DNA of 7,507 bases. Source: Candidatus Woesearchaeota archaeon. Its GTDB lineage: Archaea > Nanobdellota > Nanobdellia > Woesearchaeales > WAPJ01. Shown here piece after piece: positions 1-4,690 of this stretch (the first letter of the stretch is position 1; every line of letters begins with the position of its first letter). The DNA lies in the NCBI GenBank assembly GCA_015519985.1, contig WIAN01000020.1:1-7507 (forward strand), written 5' to 3'. The notes below the pieces were generated by a model. The model was given only the letters and a program-made list of their open reading frames with translations. It did not search any database and had not been told where the DNA came from. Both the position numbers and the translations under genes were made by a program.

Positions 1-77
1 ACTTTATCTCCATTGATTTTAAAATAAGTATAAACTTTAACAGGTTTCTTAGGTGTTTTTTGTTTCTTTTTAGCCAT
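1..77 (-). CDS. rps27ae: Ribosomal protein S27ae (N-terminal fragment, runs off the left edge)
   Basis: Only the first 25 codons lie in the window. They read MAKKKQKTPKKPVK followed by VYTYFKINGDK: a basic leader, then the aromatic/Lys stretch that precedes the zinc ribbon in archaeal S27ae, a small-subunit ribosomal protein. The four zinc cysteines would lie beyond the edge and cannot be seen. The start is set by a GAGGT site at 86-90, eight bases before the ATG. It follows rps24e on the same strand after 33 bases, the usual archaeal order, and that neighbour supports the call more than the short fragment does. Inferred to be the last visible gene of the operon that begins near 1789. Confidence 0.82.
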   Translation of the reverse strand, partial: MAKKKQKTPKKPVKVYTYFKINGDK

Positions 78-110
78 AATAATCTACCTCAAAATATAAT
101 TTCTTTTTGT

Positions 111-473
111 TTATTCAGATTTTTCTTCTGCATTTTCTTCTTTAGTTTCGGAGGTTTCTGCATTCTCCTCTGTTTCTTCTGCTTTTTCTTCAGGTTTTGT
201 TTTTTCTGTTCTTTTCAAATAATGTCCTAATTCGATATTTTTTAAAGTATCTTTATCAAAATAAACTCTAGCATAAACAATAGCTCTTGAACCTCCATAA
301 ACATTGTTAATATTTCTAACAACAATTAATTCAGGTTCAACTTCTAAACTTTTACTTAAAGCTTCTAAAACTTCATATCTTTTAGGTGTGCTTCCTGAAA
401 ATTTAATTTCAGCAACAACTTCTTTTCTATCAAAAACTTTATTTTCCTTTACTGATTTTAACTTTAAATCCAT
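111..473 (-). CDS. rps24e: Ribosomal protein S24e with a long acidic tail
   Basis: 120 residues. The core, about residues 1-88, follows the S24e pattern: KENKVFDRKEVVAEI near the N-terminus, then STPKRYEVLEALSKSL, then VVRNINNVYGGSRAIVYARVY, then the ELGHYLKR end of the domain. S24e is a component of the archaeal and eukaryotic 30S/40S subunit. Residues from about 89 to 120 form a Glu/Lys/Thr/Ala low-complexity tail (PEEKAEETEENAETSE and on) that makes it longer than the roughly 100-residue family norm and is probably disordered. The start is set by GGTGA at 480-484, six bases before the ATG; the spt4 stop is 15 bases upstream, so the gene is co-transcribed with spt4. The first 16 or so residues of the ORF give no sign of an alternative start. 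Confidence 0.95.
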   Translation of the reverse strand: MDLKLKSVKENKVFDRKEVVAEIKFSGSTPKRYEVLEALSKSLEVEPELIVVRNINNVYGGSRAIVYARVYFDKDTLKNIELGHYLKRTEKTKPEEKAEETEENAETSETKEENAEEKSE

Positions 474-488
474 ACTATTTCACCAAGC

Positions 489-683
489 TTATTTTTTAAT
501 AGCATATTCTCCTTCTTTTTTTACATTTAACATTTTAGCTAATTTAGATTTTTCAACATCCAAAATTACAATTCTGCCTCTCCAATTTGTAGAAAATTGG
601 TTGTTTTTACAAACTGGACAAACATTAACATCATTATCTACTAATGCCCCACAATTTTTACATGCTTTTTTTTTAACAGCCAT
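489..683 (-). CDS. spt4: Transcription elongation factor Spt4 (RpoE'')
   Basis: 64 residues, the normal archaeal Spt4 size. The zinc ribbon is visible as Cys8-x2-Cys11 and Cys22-x2-Cys25 (ACKNCG and VCPVCK). It is followed by the family core NWRGRIVILDVEKSKLAK and a short GEYAIKK end. Spt4 binds the NGN domain of Spt5 and together they clamp RNA polymerase for processive elongation; spt5 is not in this window. An ATG six bases further upstream (687-689) is in frame, but the GAGGT at 691-695 sits only one base from it and the normal seven bases from the ATG at 683, so I use the inner start. The gene lies between rpo7 and rps24e in the operon. Confidence 0.94.
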   Translation of the reverse strand: MAVKKKACKNCGALVDNDVNVCPVCKNNQFSTNWRGRIVILDVEKSKLAKMLNVKKEGEYAIKK

Positions 684-690
684 AAACATT

Positions 691-695
691 ACCTC
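691..695 (-). promoter_or_regulatory. Shine-Dalgarno site that decides the spt4 start
   Basis: GAGGT on the minus strand, seven bases before the ATG at 683 and only one base before the alternative ATG at 689. The same GAGGTAAT-plus-TTT context precedes the HPF-like gene at 4261, and GAGGT at 86-90 precedes rps27ae. This supports the shorter Spt4 beginning MAVKKK. Confidence 0.7.
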
Positions 696-723
696 GAAAA
701 AACAATATTTTTTTTTATTATTT

Positions 724-740
724 ACATATTATATTTTTAT
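724..740 (-). promoter_or_regulatory. Possible internal TATA box before spt4
   Basis: The 83-base gap between rpo7 and the spt4 start is the longest inside the operon. On the minus strand it contains AAAAATATAATATG, which could place a transcript start near 706 with a leader of about 23 bases carrying the GAGGT site. The region is so AT-rich that chance is a real alternative, and no clear BRE is visible. Confidence 0.25.
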
Positions 741-766
741 TTTACTACACTATTATTTTTTTATCA

Positions 767-1330
767 TTATTTTTTTGCTTCTTTTTTATTTTTCTTTTTC
801 AAATCTTCTTCAATCCAATCAAGTTTTCCCAAACCAGGTTGTCTCATAGTCAAACCGATTCTCGGATTGCTTAAATCTTTATAACTAACAGCAACAACTC
901 TTGCTCTGCATAAATCTCCAACTTTTAAAACTCTTCTAGTTTTTTTACCTGCTAAAGTTTTTTCTTTACTGAATGAAACAAAATCGTCCATAGTTTGAGA
1001 GATATGAATCATACCATCCATAGCTCCTAAATCCATAAAAGCTCCAAAATCAGCAATATCTTTAATTCTTGAAAATGCTAATTCTGAAACTTCAGGTTTA
1101 AAAGTTAAAACTGAAAATATTAATTCATAATAAGCAGCTCCATCTCCATGAATAACAATTCCAGGAGAAACATCTTCTAAATCAACAACATCAATAACAA
1201 TACCTAATTCTTTACTTACATGCCCTTCATATTTTTGTTTAATACTAGAAATTAAAGCTAACTCTAATTCTTTTTGAAATTCTTCAGGCGGAACTCTTAC
1301 AACATCTTTAATTTTTATAGTTTTGTACAT
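767..1330 (-). CDS. rpo7: DNA-directed RNA polymerase subunit Rpo7 (RpoE', Rpb7 homologue)
   Basis: 187 residues, full family length. Residues 1-80 are the N-terminal tip domain (MYKTIKIKDVVRVPPEEF, then YEGHVSKELG, then the IVIHGDGAAYYELIFSVL segment). From about 81 to the end is the S1/OB RNA-binding domain, with DFGAFMDLGAMDGMIHISQ, MDDFVSF, the VGDLCRARVVAVS strand and the signature end LTMRQPGLGKLDWIEE. Rpo7 pairs with Rpo4 to form the stalk of archaeal RNA polymerase, which helps open promoters and binds the emerging RNA. A Lys-rich tail (KKKNKKEAKK) closes the protein. Its ATG comes directly after the stop of the PIN gene, and its GGTGA site (1335-1339) lies within the last PIN codons, so translation of the two is probably coupled. 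rpo4 is not in the window. Confidence 0.97.
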   Translation of the reverse strand: MYKTIKIKDVVRVPPEEFQKELELALISSIKQKYEGHVSKELGIVIDVVDLEDVSPGIVIHGDGAAYYELIFSVLTFKPEVSELAFSRIKDIADFGAFMDLGAMDGMIHISQTMDDFVSFSKEKTLAGKKTRRVLKVGDLCRARVVAVSYKDLSNPRIGLTMRQPGLGKLDWIEEDLKKKNKKEAKK

Positions 1331-1789
1331 TTAATCACCAATAACTCCTTTCTTTTTATAATAATAAACCTTCAAATTTTTTTGTTTAGCTTTTTTTACA
1401 AGCCCAAAATCTTGTGTGAATATCGGAAAATTGTTTTTTGAAGCGTATTCTAAAATTATATCATCAGTATAATTATAAGAATAATTTAGGGGTTCATCAA
1501 GTATTTTTAAACTTTTTTGTTTTTTTAAAGTATTTAAAAACTTTAATGCTGTTTTTGCATTTAAAGCTTTATTTGAATTTCCTTTTGAAAGCTTTAACAA
1601 TTCATCATAAACTTCCTTTAAAACTAAAAAAACCACATTATTTTTTAAAATTTTTTCTTTCAACAATTCAAACAAATCTTTTTTTGACTCAAAAATTTTT
1701 AACAAAATAGAAGTATCAACCAAAATAACAACATCAGTATCTTTTTTATCCTTTTTATCTTTTTTATCATTTTCCATTAAAATTCCCAT
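1331..1789 (-). CDS. PIN-domain ribonuclease of the Fcf1/Nob1-like archaeal type
   Basis: 152 residues. PIN-domain acidic residues are recognisable: Asp25 in VDTSILL, Glu63 in EVYDEL (Glu59 nearby), Asp109/Asp110 in YTDDIILEYA, and Asp127 in IFTQDFGL, followed by the KKAKQKNLKVYYYKKK end typical of Fcf1-like archaeal PIN proteins. These acids bind the divalent metal for single-strand RNA cleavage. The partner gene order (PIN, rpo7, spt4) is conserved in many Archaea; a role in rRNA maturation is inferred from that, not shown. The open frame extends to 1864, but those 25 hydrophobic residues cover the promoter. The ATG at 1789 is 29-30 bases from the minus-strand TATA box, which fits a leaderless mRNA; the ATG at 1777 (MENDKK) is the other candidate. 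A three-fold KKD repeat sits before the domain. Confidence 0.85.
   Translation of the reverse strand: MGILMENDKKDKKDKKDTDVVILVDTSILLKIFESKKDLFELLKEKILKNNVVFLVLKEVYDELLKLSKGNSNKALNAKTALKFLNTLKKQKSLKILDEPLNYSYNYTDDIILEYASKNNFPIFTQDFGLVKKAKQKNLKVYYYKKKGVIGD
1335..1339 (-). promoter_or_regulatory. Shine-Dalgarno site of rpo7, inside the end of the PIN gene
   Basis: GGTGA on the minus strand, read as part of the last two PIN codons (Gly-Asp) and followed by the PIN stop TAA and at once by the rpo7 ATG. Spacing to the ATG is four bases, shorter than at the other genes here. The layout suggests terminating ribosomes restart on rpo7. Confidence 0.65.
1742..1768 (-). repeat. Three tandem 9-bp units coding (Asp-Lys-Lys)3 in the PIN gene
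   Basis: Three near-identical 9-base units (TTTTTTATC, CTTTTTATC, TTTTTTATC on the plus strand) encode DKKDKKDKK just before the PIN core. The unit length is a multiple of three, so copy number can change without breaking the frame. It is a charged linker, probably a slippage product. Confidence 0.8.
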
Positions 1790-1813
1790 TAAAAAATAAC
1801 AGTATATAATGTA

Positions 1814-1833
1814 ATTTAAAAAGTTTTTTAAAT
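1814..1833. promoter_or_regulatory. Shared divergent promoter: two face-to-face TATA boxes
   Basis: ATTTAAAAAGTTTTTTAAAT is a perfect 9-bp inverted repeat (1814-1822 and 1825-1833) with a two-base spacer. Each arm is a TTTTTAAA-type TATA box, one for each direction: the plus-strand box (1825-1832) is centred about 27 bases before the ATG at 1856, and the minus-strand box (1815-1822) about 29-30 bases before the ATG at 1789. Each arm also supplies the A-rich BRE (AAAAAG or AAAAAC) of the other. Both genes lack a Shine-Dalgarno site, consistent with leaderless transcripts. Promoter function is inferred from position and from similar boxes at rps17e and e-MtaB. Confidence 0.65.
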
Positions 1834-1855
1834 AAAAAGAGTTTATAAAAAAATA

Positions 1856-2347
1856 ATGATACAAAATTTTAAAGAAATGAAAGAAGAAGCTGAAAAAATA
1901 ATAAAAGCAAAATTAGAGAATAAAGATGTATATTTAACAAGTTTTCTAGCACAAATAAAAGAAAAAAACAATACTCCAGAATGGCTTTTACACTTTTACA
2001 ATCAAATTGAAGATAATATGTATACATACAATTACAATACAAAAGAATTAAAAGGTCCTGAAGAAGTATTTAAAGAAGAAGAATTTGTACCAGAATTATT
2101 ATTAGAAGAAGTAAATATAAGTTATGAAAAAGCATTAGAAAAAGCTTTTGAAAATGCATTGCCAGAAACAGAATTTTTAAAAGTATTAATATTATTACAA
2201 ACAATAGACGAAAAACCAGTATGGAATTTTACATTTATGAACAAAACATATCATGCTTTAAACATAAGAATAGACGCTACAAATGGAAATGTAATAAAAA
2301 AAGAACCTTTTGAATTATTCTCATTCTCAGGAGAAAAAAAAGAATAA
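1856..2347 (+). CDS. Unknown cytoplasmic protein with a PepSY-like C-terminal region
   Basis: 163 residues, function not recognised. Residues 1-60 are charged and probably helical (KEMKEEAEKIIKAKLENKDVY, then WLLHFYNQI). From about 80 the layout resembles a PepSY domain: an amphipathic helix SYEKALEKAFENAL (89-102), then KPVWNFTF (120-127), then a strand with IRIDATNGNVIKKE (137-150), where the IDA-x-x-G-x-V turn is the most typical PepSY feature. There is no signal peptide or membrane segment, whereas PepSY domains are commonly found in exported or membrane proteins. The ATG at 1856 has no Shine-Dalgarno site and lies about 27 bases from its TATA box, so the mRNA is probably leaderless. It shares a promoter region with the PIN-rpo7-spt4 operon and converges on the thermosome gene. 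The domain call is from pattern reading only. Confidence 0.8.
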   Translation: MIQNFKEMKEEAEKIIKAKLENKDVYLTSFLAQIKEKNNTPEWLLHFYNQIEDNMYTYNYNTKELKGPEEVFKEEEFVPELLLEEVNISYEKALEKAFENALPETEFLKVLILLQTIDEKPVWNFTFMNKTYHALNIRIDATNGNVIKKEPFELFSFSGEKKE

Positions 2348-2408
2348 AAAAAATAAAAGACAAAAAAGAAAGAAAAAGTAAAAAAAAATAAAAGTTTTAA
2401 AAAATTTT
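2348..2408 (-). terminator. T-rich terminator of the thermosome gene
   Basis: The 61 bases between the two convergent stops are almost pure A on the plus strand, giving repeated runs of five to nine T on the minus strand right after the thermosome stop. Runs of T without a required hairpin are the known archaeal intrinsic termination signal. At 2398-2411 a 14-bp AT palindrome (TAAAAAATTTTTTA) overlaps the thermosome stop codon. In the plus direction only one T6 run is present (2405-2410). Confidence 0.55.
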
Positions 2409-4034
2409 TTACATGTTCATATTCATTCCTGGAGGCATTTGTTCATTATTATTTTTTTCATTACCTCCAGAAATAATAATATCATCAATTCTTAAAATCA
2501 TATTAGTTACTTCTGTAGCACTAGTTAAAGCTTGAGTTTTAACCATTAAAGGTTCAACAATACCTTCATTAAAAGCATCAATAATCTTTCCAGTTTCAAC
2601 ATTAATTCCTGAAGTTGTTTTTCCATTTTCATGAGCTGCTTTCAATTCTGTAATAACATCAATAGGATCTAAACCAGAATTTTCAGCAAGAGTTCTAGGA
2701 ATTACTTCTAAACTTTTAGCAAAACTTTCAATAGCTAATTGTTCTCTGCCAGAATATTTTTCAGACAATTCTTTAAGTTTTCTTGACAATTCAATTTCAA
2801 CAGCACCAGCACCAGGAACAACAAAATTGTTTTTTAAAGCAGAAGCTAAATCTCCAAGAGCATCATCAACAGCTCTTTTAACTTCTTCCAAAACATGTTC
2901 TGTACTTCCTCTTAAAAGCAAAGTTACACTTTTAGGATTTTTACAATCTTCAACAAAAATCATATTTTCGTCTCCTACAAATTTTTCTTCAACTCTACCT
3001 GCAAAACCCAAATCTTTTTCAGTAAAAGAATCTAAATTACTTACAATATTAGCACCTGTAGCTTTAGAAATCTTTTCCAAATCAGATTTAGTAACTCTTC
3101 TAACAGCTAAAATGTTATTTTTGCTTAAAAAGTGTTGAGCAACATCATCAATTCCTTTTTGACAGAAAACAACATTAACATTTTTTTCAACAATTTTATC
3201 AACCATGTTTTTTAACATTTTTTCTTCCATTTCTAAAAAACTTTGTATTTGTTCAGGATTAGTTATGTTAATTTTAGCATCAATTTCAGTATTTTTGATT
3301 TCTAAAGCAGAATCTAACAATAAAATATTAGCATTTTCAACTTTTTTAGGCATACTTGGATGGACTCTTTCTTTATCTAAAACAATACCTTTGACTAAAA
3401 CAGAATCTAAAATATTACCTCCTGCTTTAGTTTCAATTTTAACATCTTCTAAATCAACTTCATTAGTTTTTTCATCAAAAATACTTTTAACAGCATCAAC
3501 AGTTAATTTAGCCATAAACTCTTTAGAATCTTCAACTCCTTTACCAGTCATAGCAGTCATAGACAATTTTAACAATAATTCATCATCTTTAATAGTTACT
3601 TTTTTACTCAAATCATTCAAAACTTTTAAAGCATGATTTAAAGCAATTCTATAACCTTTATTAATAACAGTAGGATGAATGTCTTGTTCTAATAAAGTTT
3701 CTGCTTCTTTTAAAAATTCTCCTGCTAAAACAACAGCAGTAGTAGTACCATCACCAACTTCTTTTTCTTGAGTTTTAGCAATTTCAACAATCATTTTACC
3801 AGCAGGATGTTCAACATTCATTTCTTTAAGAATAGTAACACCGTCATTAGTAACAATAATATCTCCTAAAGAATCAACAATCATTTTATCCATGCCTTTA
3901 GGACCTAAAGTAGTTCTTATAGTTTCAGCAACAGCCTTAGCAGCAGCAATATTATTACTTTGAGCAGTTTTACCTGAAGTTCTTTGAGTTCCTTCTGGCA
4001 AGATAAAAATTGGTTGTATATTATTTCCTAACAT
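2409..4034 (-). CDS. thsA: Thermosome subunit (group II chaperonin, CCT/Hsp60 family)
   Basis: 541 residues, full length. The chaperonin signatures are all present: LGPKGMDKM (43-51), NDGVTIL (63-69), the ATP-binding GDGTTT (94-99), and [13 protein letters not shown] with PGAG at 407-410, followed by [21 protein letters not shown] near the end. These define equatorial, intermediate and apical domains of a double-ring ATP-dependent folding machine with a built-in lid. The tail is PPGMNMNM, a Met-rich end in place of the more usual Gly-Gly-Met repeats. The frame is open to 4058, but GGGGTGA seven bases before the ATG at 4034 and the conserved [12 protein letters not shown] start favour 4034. 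The gene stands alone, divergent from the HPF-like gene. Group II thermosomes are often heat-induced; the duplicated promoter could serve that. The paralogue letter is uncertain; no second subunit is here. Confidence 0.97.
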   Translation of the reverse strand: MLGNNIQPIFILPEGTQRTSGKTAQSNNIAAAKAVAETIRTTLGPKGMDKMIVDSLGDIIVTNDGVTILKEMNVEHPAGKMIVEIAKTQEKEVGDGTTTAVVLAGEFLKEAETLLEQDIHPTVINKGYRIALNHALKVLNDLSKKVTIKDDELLLKLSMTAMTGKGVEDSKEFMAKLTVDAVKSIFDEKTNEVDLEDVKIETKAGGNILDSVLVKGIVLDKERVHPSMPKKVENANILLLDSALEIKNTEIDAKINITNPEQIQSFLEMEEKMLKNMVDKIVEKNVNVVFCQKGIDDVAQHFLSKNNILAVRRVTKSDLEKISKATGANIVSNLDSFTEKDLGFAGRVEEKFVGDENMIFVEDCKNPKSVTLLLRGSTEHVLEEVKRAVDDALGDLASALKNNFVVPGAGAVEIELSRKLKELSEKYSGREQLAIESFAKSLEVIPRTLAENSGLDPIDVITELKAAHENGKTTSGINVETGKIIDAFNEGIVEPLMVKTQALTSATEVTNMILRIDDIIISGGNEKNNNEQMPPGMNMNM

Positions 4035-4041
4035 AAAAAAA

Positions 4042-4048
4042 TCACCCC
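4042..4048 (-). promoter_or_regulatory. Shine-Dalgarno site that decides the thermosome start
   Basis: GGGGTGA on the minus strand, seven bases before the ATG at 4034. It is the longest match to the archaeal anti-Shine-Dalgarno sequence in the window, fitting a highly expressed chaperonin. The upstream in-frame ATG at 4058 would put this site inside the coding region. Confidence 0.75.
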
Positions 4049-4060
4049 TACAATGCATGT

Positions 4061-4090
4061 TAAAAAGATTAATATTAAAAAGCTAATATT
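4061..4090 (-). promoter_or_regulatory. Tandemly duplicated core promoter of the thermosome gene
   Basis: On the plus strand TAAAAAGATTAATATT (4061-4076) is followed directly by TAAAAAGCTAATATT (4076-4090, sharing one base). Read on the minus strand this gives two copies of AATATTA, two or three bases, then CTTTTTAA or GCTTTTTAA, each a plausible BRE plus TATA box. The upstream copy would start transcription near 4051 with a short leader containing the GGGGTGA site; the downstream copy would start near 4037 and miss it. The repeated palindrome TAATATTA could equally be a regulator site. Function is inferred. Confidence 0.5.
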
Positions 4091-4165
4091 AAGATAAACA
4101 TTACTTTTTAAAAACATTACTAAAAAAGCTAAAATATAAAAAAACAAAACAAAAAAAAGGAAAAA

Positions 4166-4182
4166 ATTGATAAAAAATCAAT
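4166..4182. repeat. Short inverted repeat ATTGAT-A5-ATCAAT in the divergent intergenic region
   Basis: A perfect 6-bp inverted repeat with a five-A spacer, 15 bases before the BRE/TATA of the HPF-like gene and about 80 bases upstream of the thermosome promoter. It is among the few non-homopolymer elements in the 226 bases between the two start codons. It could be an operator; nothing else in the gap (4091-4165) stands out. Confidence 0.35.
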
Positions 4183-4191
4183 AAAAAAAAC

Positions 4192-4207
4192 AAAAACTTT
4201 ATATAAA
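4192..4207 (+). promoter_or_regulatory. BRE and TATA box of the HPF-like gene
   Basis: AAAAAC (BRE-like, 4192-4197) followed by TTTATATAAA (4198-4207), the clearest TATA box in the window. A start about 26 bases downstream, near 4230, would leave a leader of about 30 bases ending in the GAGGT site at 4249-4253, seven bases before the ATG. Confidence 0.7.
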
Positions 4208-4248
4208 ATAGTTGTATAAATTAAAAAAAGACAACAAAAAAAATTATA

Positions 4249-4253
4249 GAGGT
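4249..4253 (+). promoter_or_regulatory. Shine-Dalgarno site of the HPF-like gene
   Basis: GAGGT seven bases before the ATG at 4261. The surrounding GAGGTAATATTTATG nearly copies the spt4 start context (GAGGTAATGTTTATG), indicating a standard leadered start in this genome. Confidence 0.75.
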
Positions 4254-4260
4254 AATATTT

Positions 4261-4566
4261 ATGGAAGAAACATACAATTTAGGAGAACATATAGAACTTT
4301 CAGGTTTTAAAGATGTTGATAGAGAAAGCATGATAATATTAAAAAAAATGTTAGGTAATTTTGCAAGAAAAATGTTAGACAGAAAAGAAGGATTTGAAAA
4401 AATAAAATTACATTTAAAAATGACTCATGAAACAGAAGGAAGCGTAAAATTTGAAATAAAAGGAAATTTAATAGTGAATGGAAAAACAGATTCAGTAGAA
4501 GCAATAGATAGAAATTTATTTTATGCAGTAGATACAGTGTTAAAAAAATTAGAAAACATGCAGTAA
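4261..4566 (+). CDS. Putative HPF/RaiA-like ribosome-associated protein
   Basis: 101 residues. Reading the sequence as secondary structure gives beta (HIELSGF, 10-16), a long helix (about 20-42), three strands (KIKLHLKM 47-54; SVKFEIKGNLIVNG 61-74; TDSVEAI 76-82), then a helix (NLFYAVDTVLKKLENM, 85-100). This is the beta-alpha-beta-beta-beta-alpha order of HPF/RaiA/YfiA, and the last helix resembles the family's DMYAAIDxxxxKLExQ pattern. Bacterial members sit in the decoding region of the small subunit and silence idle ribosomes. There is no long C-terminal dimerisation domain, so it matches the short form. Strong TATA and Shine-Dalgarno sites precede it; it is a single gene between the thermosome and the tRNA operon, with no long T-run after it. 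Gene is certain; the family call is from fold-like pattern only, and a dodecin-like or other small alpha/beta protein is the alternative. Confidence 0.85.
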   Translation: MEETYNLGEHIELSGFKDVDRESMIILKKMLGNFARKMLDRKEGFEKIKLHLKMTHETEGSVKFEIKGNLIVNGKTDSVEAIDRNLFYAVDTVLKKLENMQ

Positions 4567-4577
4567 GATGCAGTAAG
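4558..4577 (+). repeat. Perfect tandem 10-bp duplication across the stop of the HPF-like gene
   Basis: ATGCAGTAAG occurs twice in direct succession (4558-4567, 4568-4577). The first copy holds the last two codons (Met-Gln) and TAA; the second adds a second Met-Gln-stop behind it in another frame. Either copy gives the same C-terminus, so it looks like a recent slippage duplication with no coding effect. Confidence 0.75.
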
Positions 4578-4635
4578 AAAACAAAAAATAAAAATTAATA
4601 TAAATTAAAATAGATGAAGTAAAATAGAATAAAAA

Positions 4636-4679
4636 ATTTAAAAACAATTTTTAATAACATTTAAAAAACAATTGTTAAT
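4636..4679 (+). promoter_or_regulatory. Repeated AT element containing the TATA box of the e-MtaB/DTD2 operon
   Basis: ATTTAAAAACAATTTTTAAT (4636-4655) is repeated with small changes at 4659-4679, where the second copy includes the palindrome AACAATTGTT (4667-4676). The ATTTAAAAA of the second copy (4659-4667) is centred about 27 bases before the ATG at 4691, preceded by a BRE-like AATAAC, so a leaderless start is likely; no Shine-Dalgarno site is seen. The first copy could be a second, upstream TATA box or half of an operator. Confidence 0.5.
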
Positions 4680-4690
4680 TCTAAAATTTA

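Noticed and set aside
690..766. Possible small RNA gene in the rpo7-spt4 gap
   Set aside because: No stem-loop, box C/D motif or GC-richer patch is visible; only AT runs and the spt4 ribosome site.
304..849. A 181-codon plus-strand open frame opposite rps24e, spt4 and rpo7
   Set aside because: It is antisense to three well-supported genes, crosses their intergenic gaps, and is a Phe/Leu/Ser-rich product of T-rich complementary strand. It has no family resemblance.
1790..1864. Hydrophobic 25-residue N-terminal extension of the PIN protein, looking like a signal or membrane segment
   Set aside because: It covers the double TATA box and the start of the divergent gene, and translates AT-rich promoter DNA into Phe/Tyr/Ile by chance. 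The ATG at 1789 fits the promoter.
2398..2411. 14-bp palindrome TAAAAAATTTTTTA as a hairpin terminator or protein-binding site
   Set aside because: It is only an A run meeting a T run, expected often in this base composition; kept only as part of the T-rich terminator region.
3205..3636. Plus-strand open frames opposite the thermosome (also 2827-3138)
   Set aside because: They are complements of the conserved thermosome frame; AT-rich coding with few stop codons on the opposite strand explains them.
4035..4058. Eight-residue extension MHCRGDFF of the thermosome
   Set aside because: It would bury the GGGGTGA ribosome site inside the coding region; the inner ATG is at the expected spacing and matches the family N-terminus.
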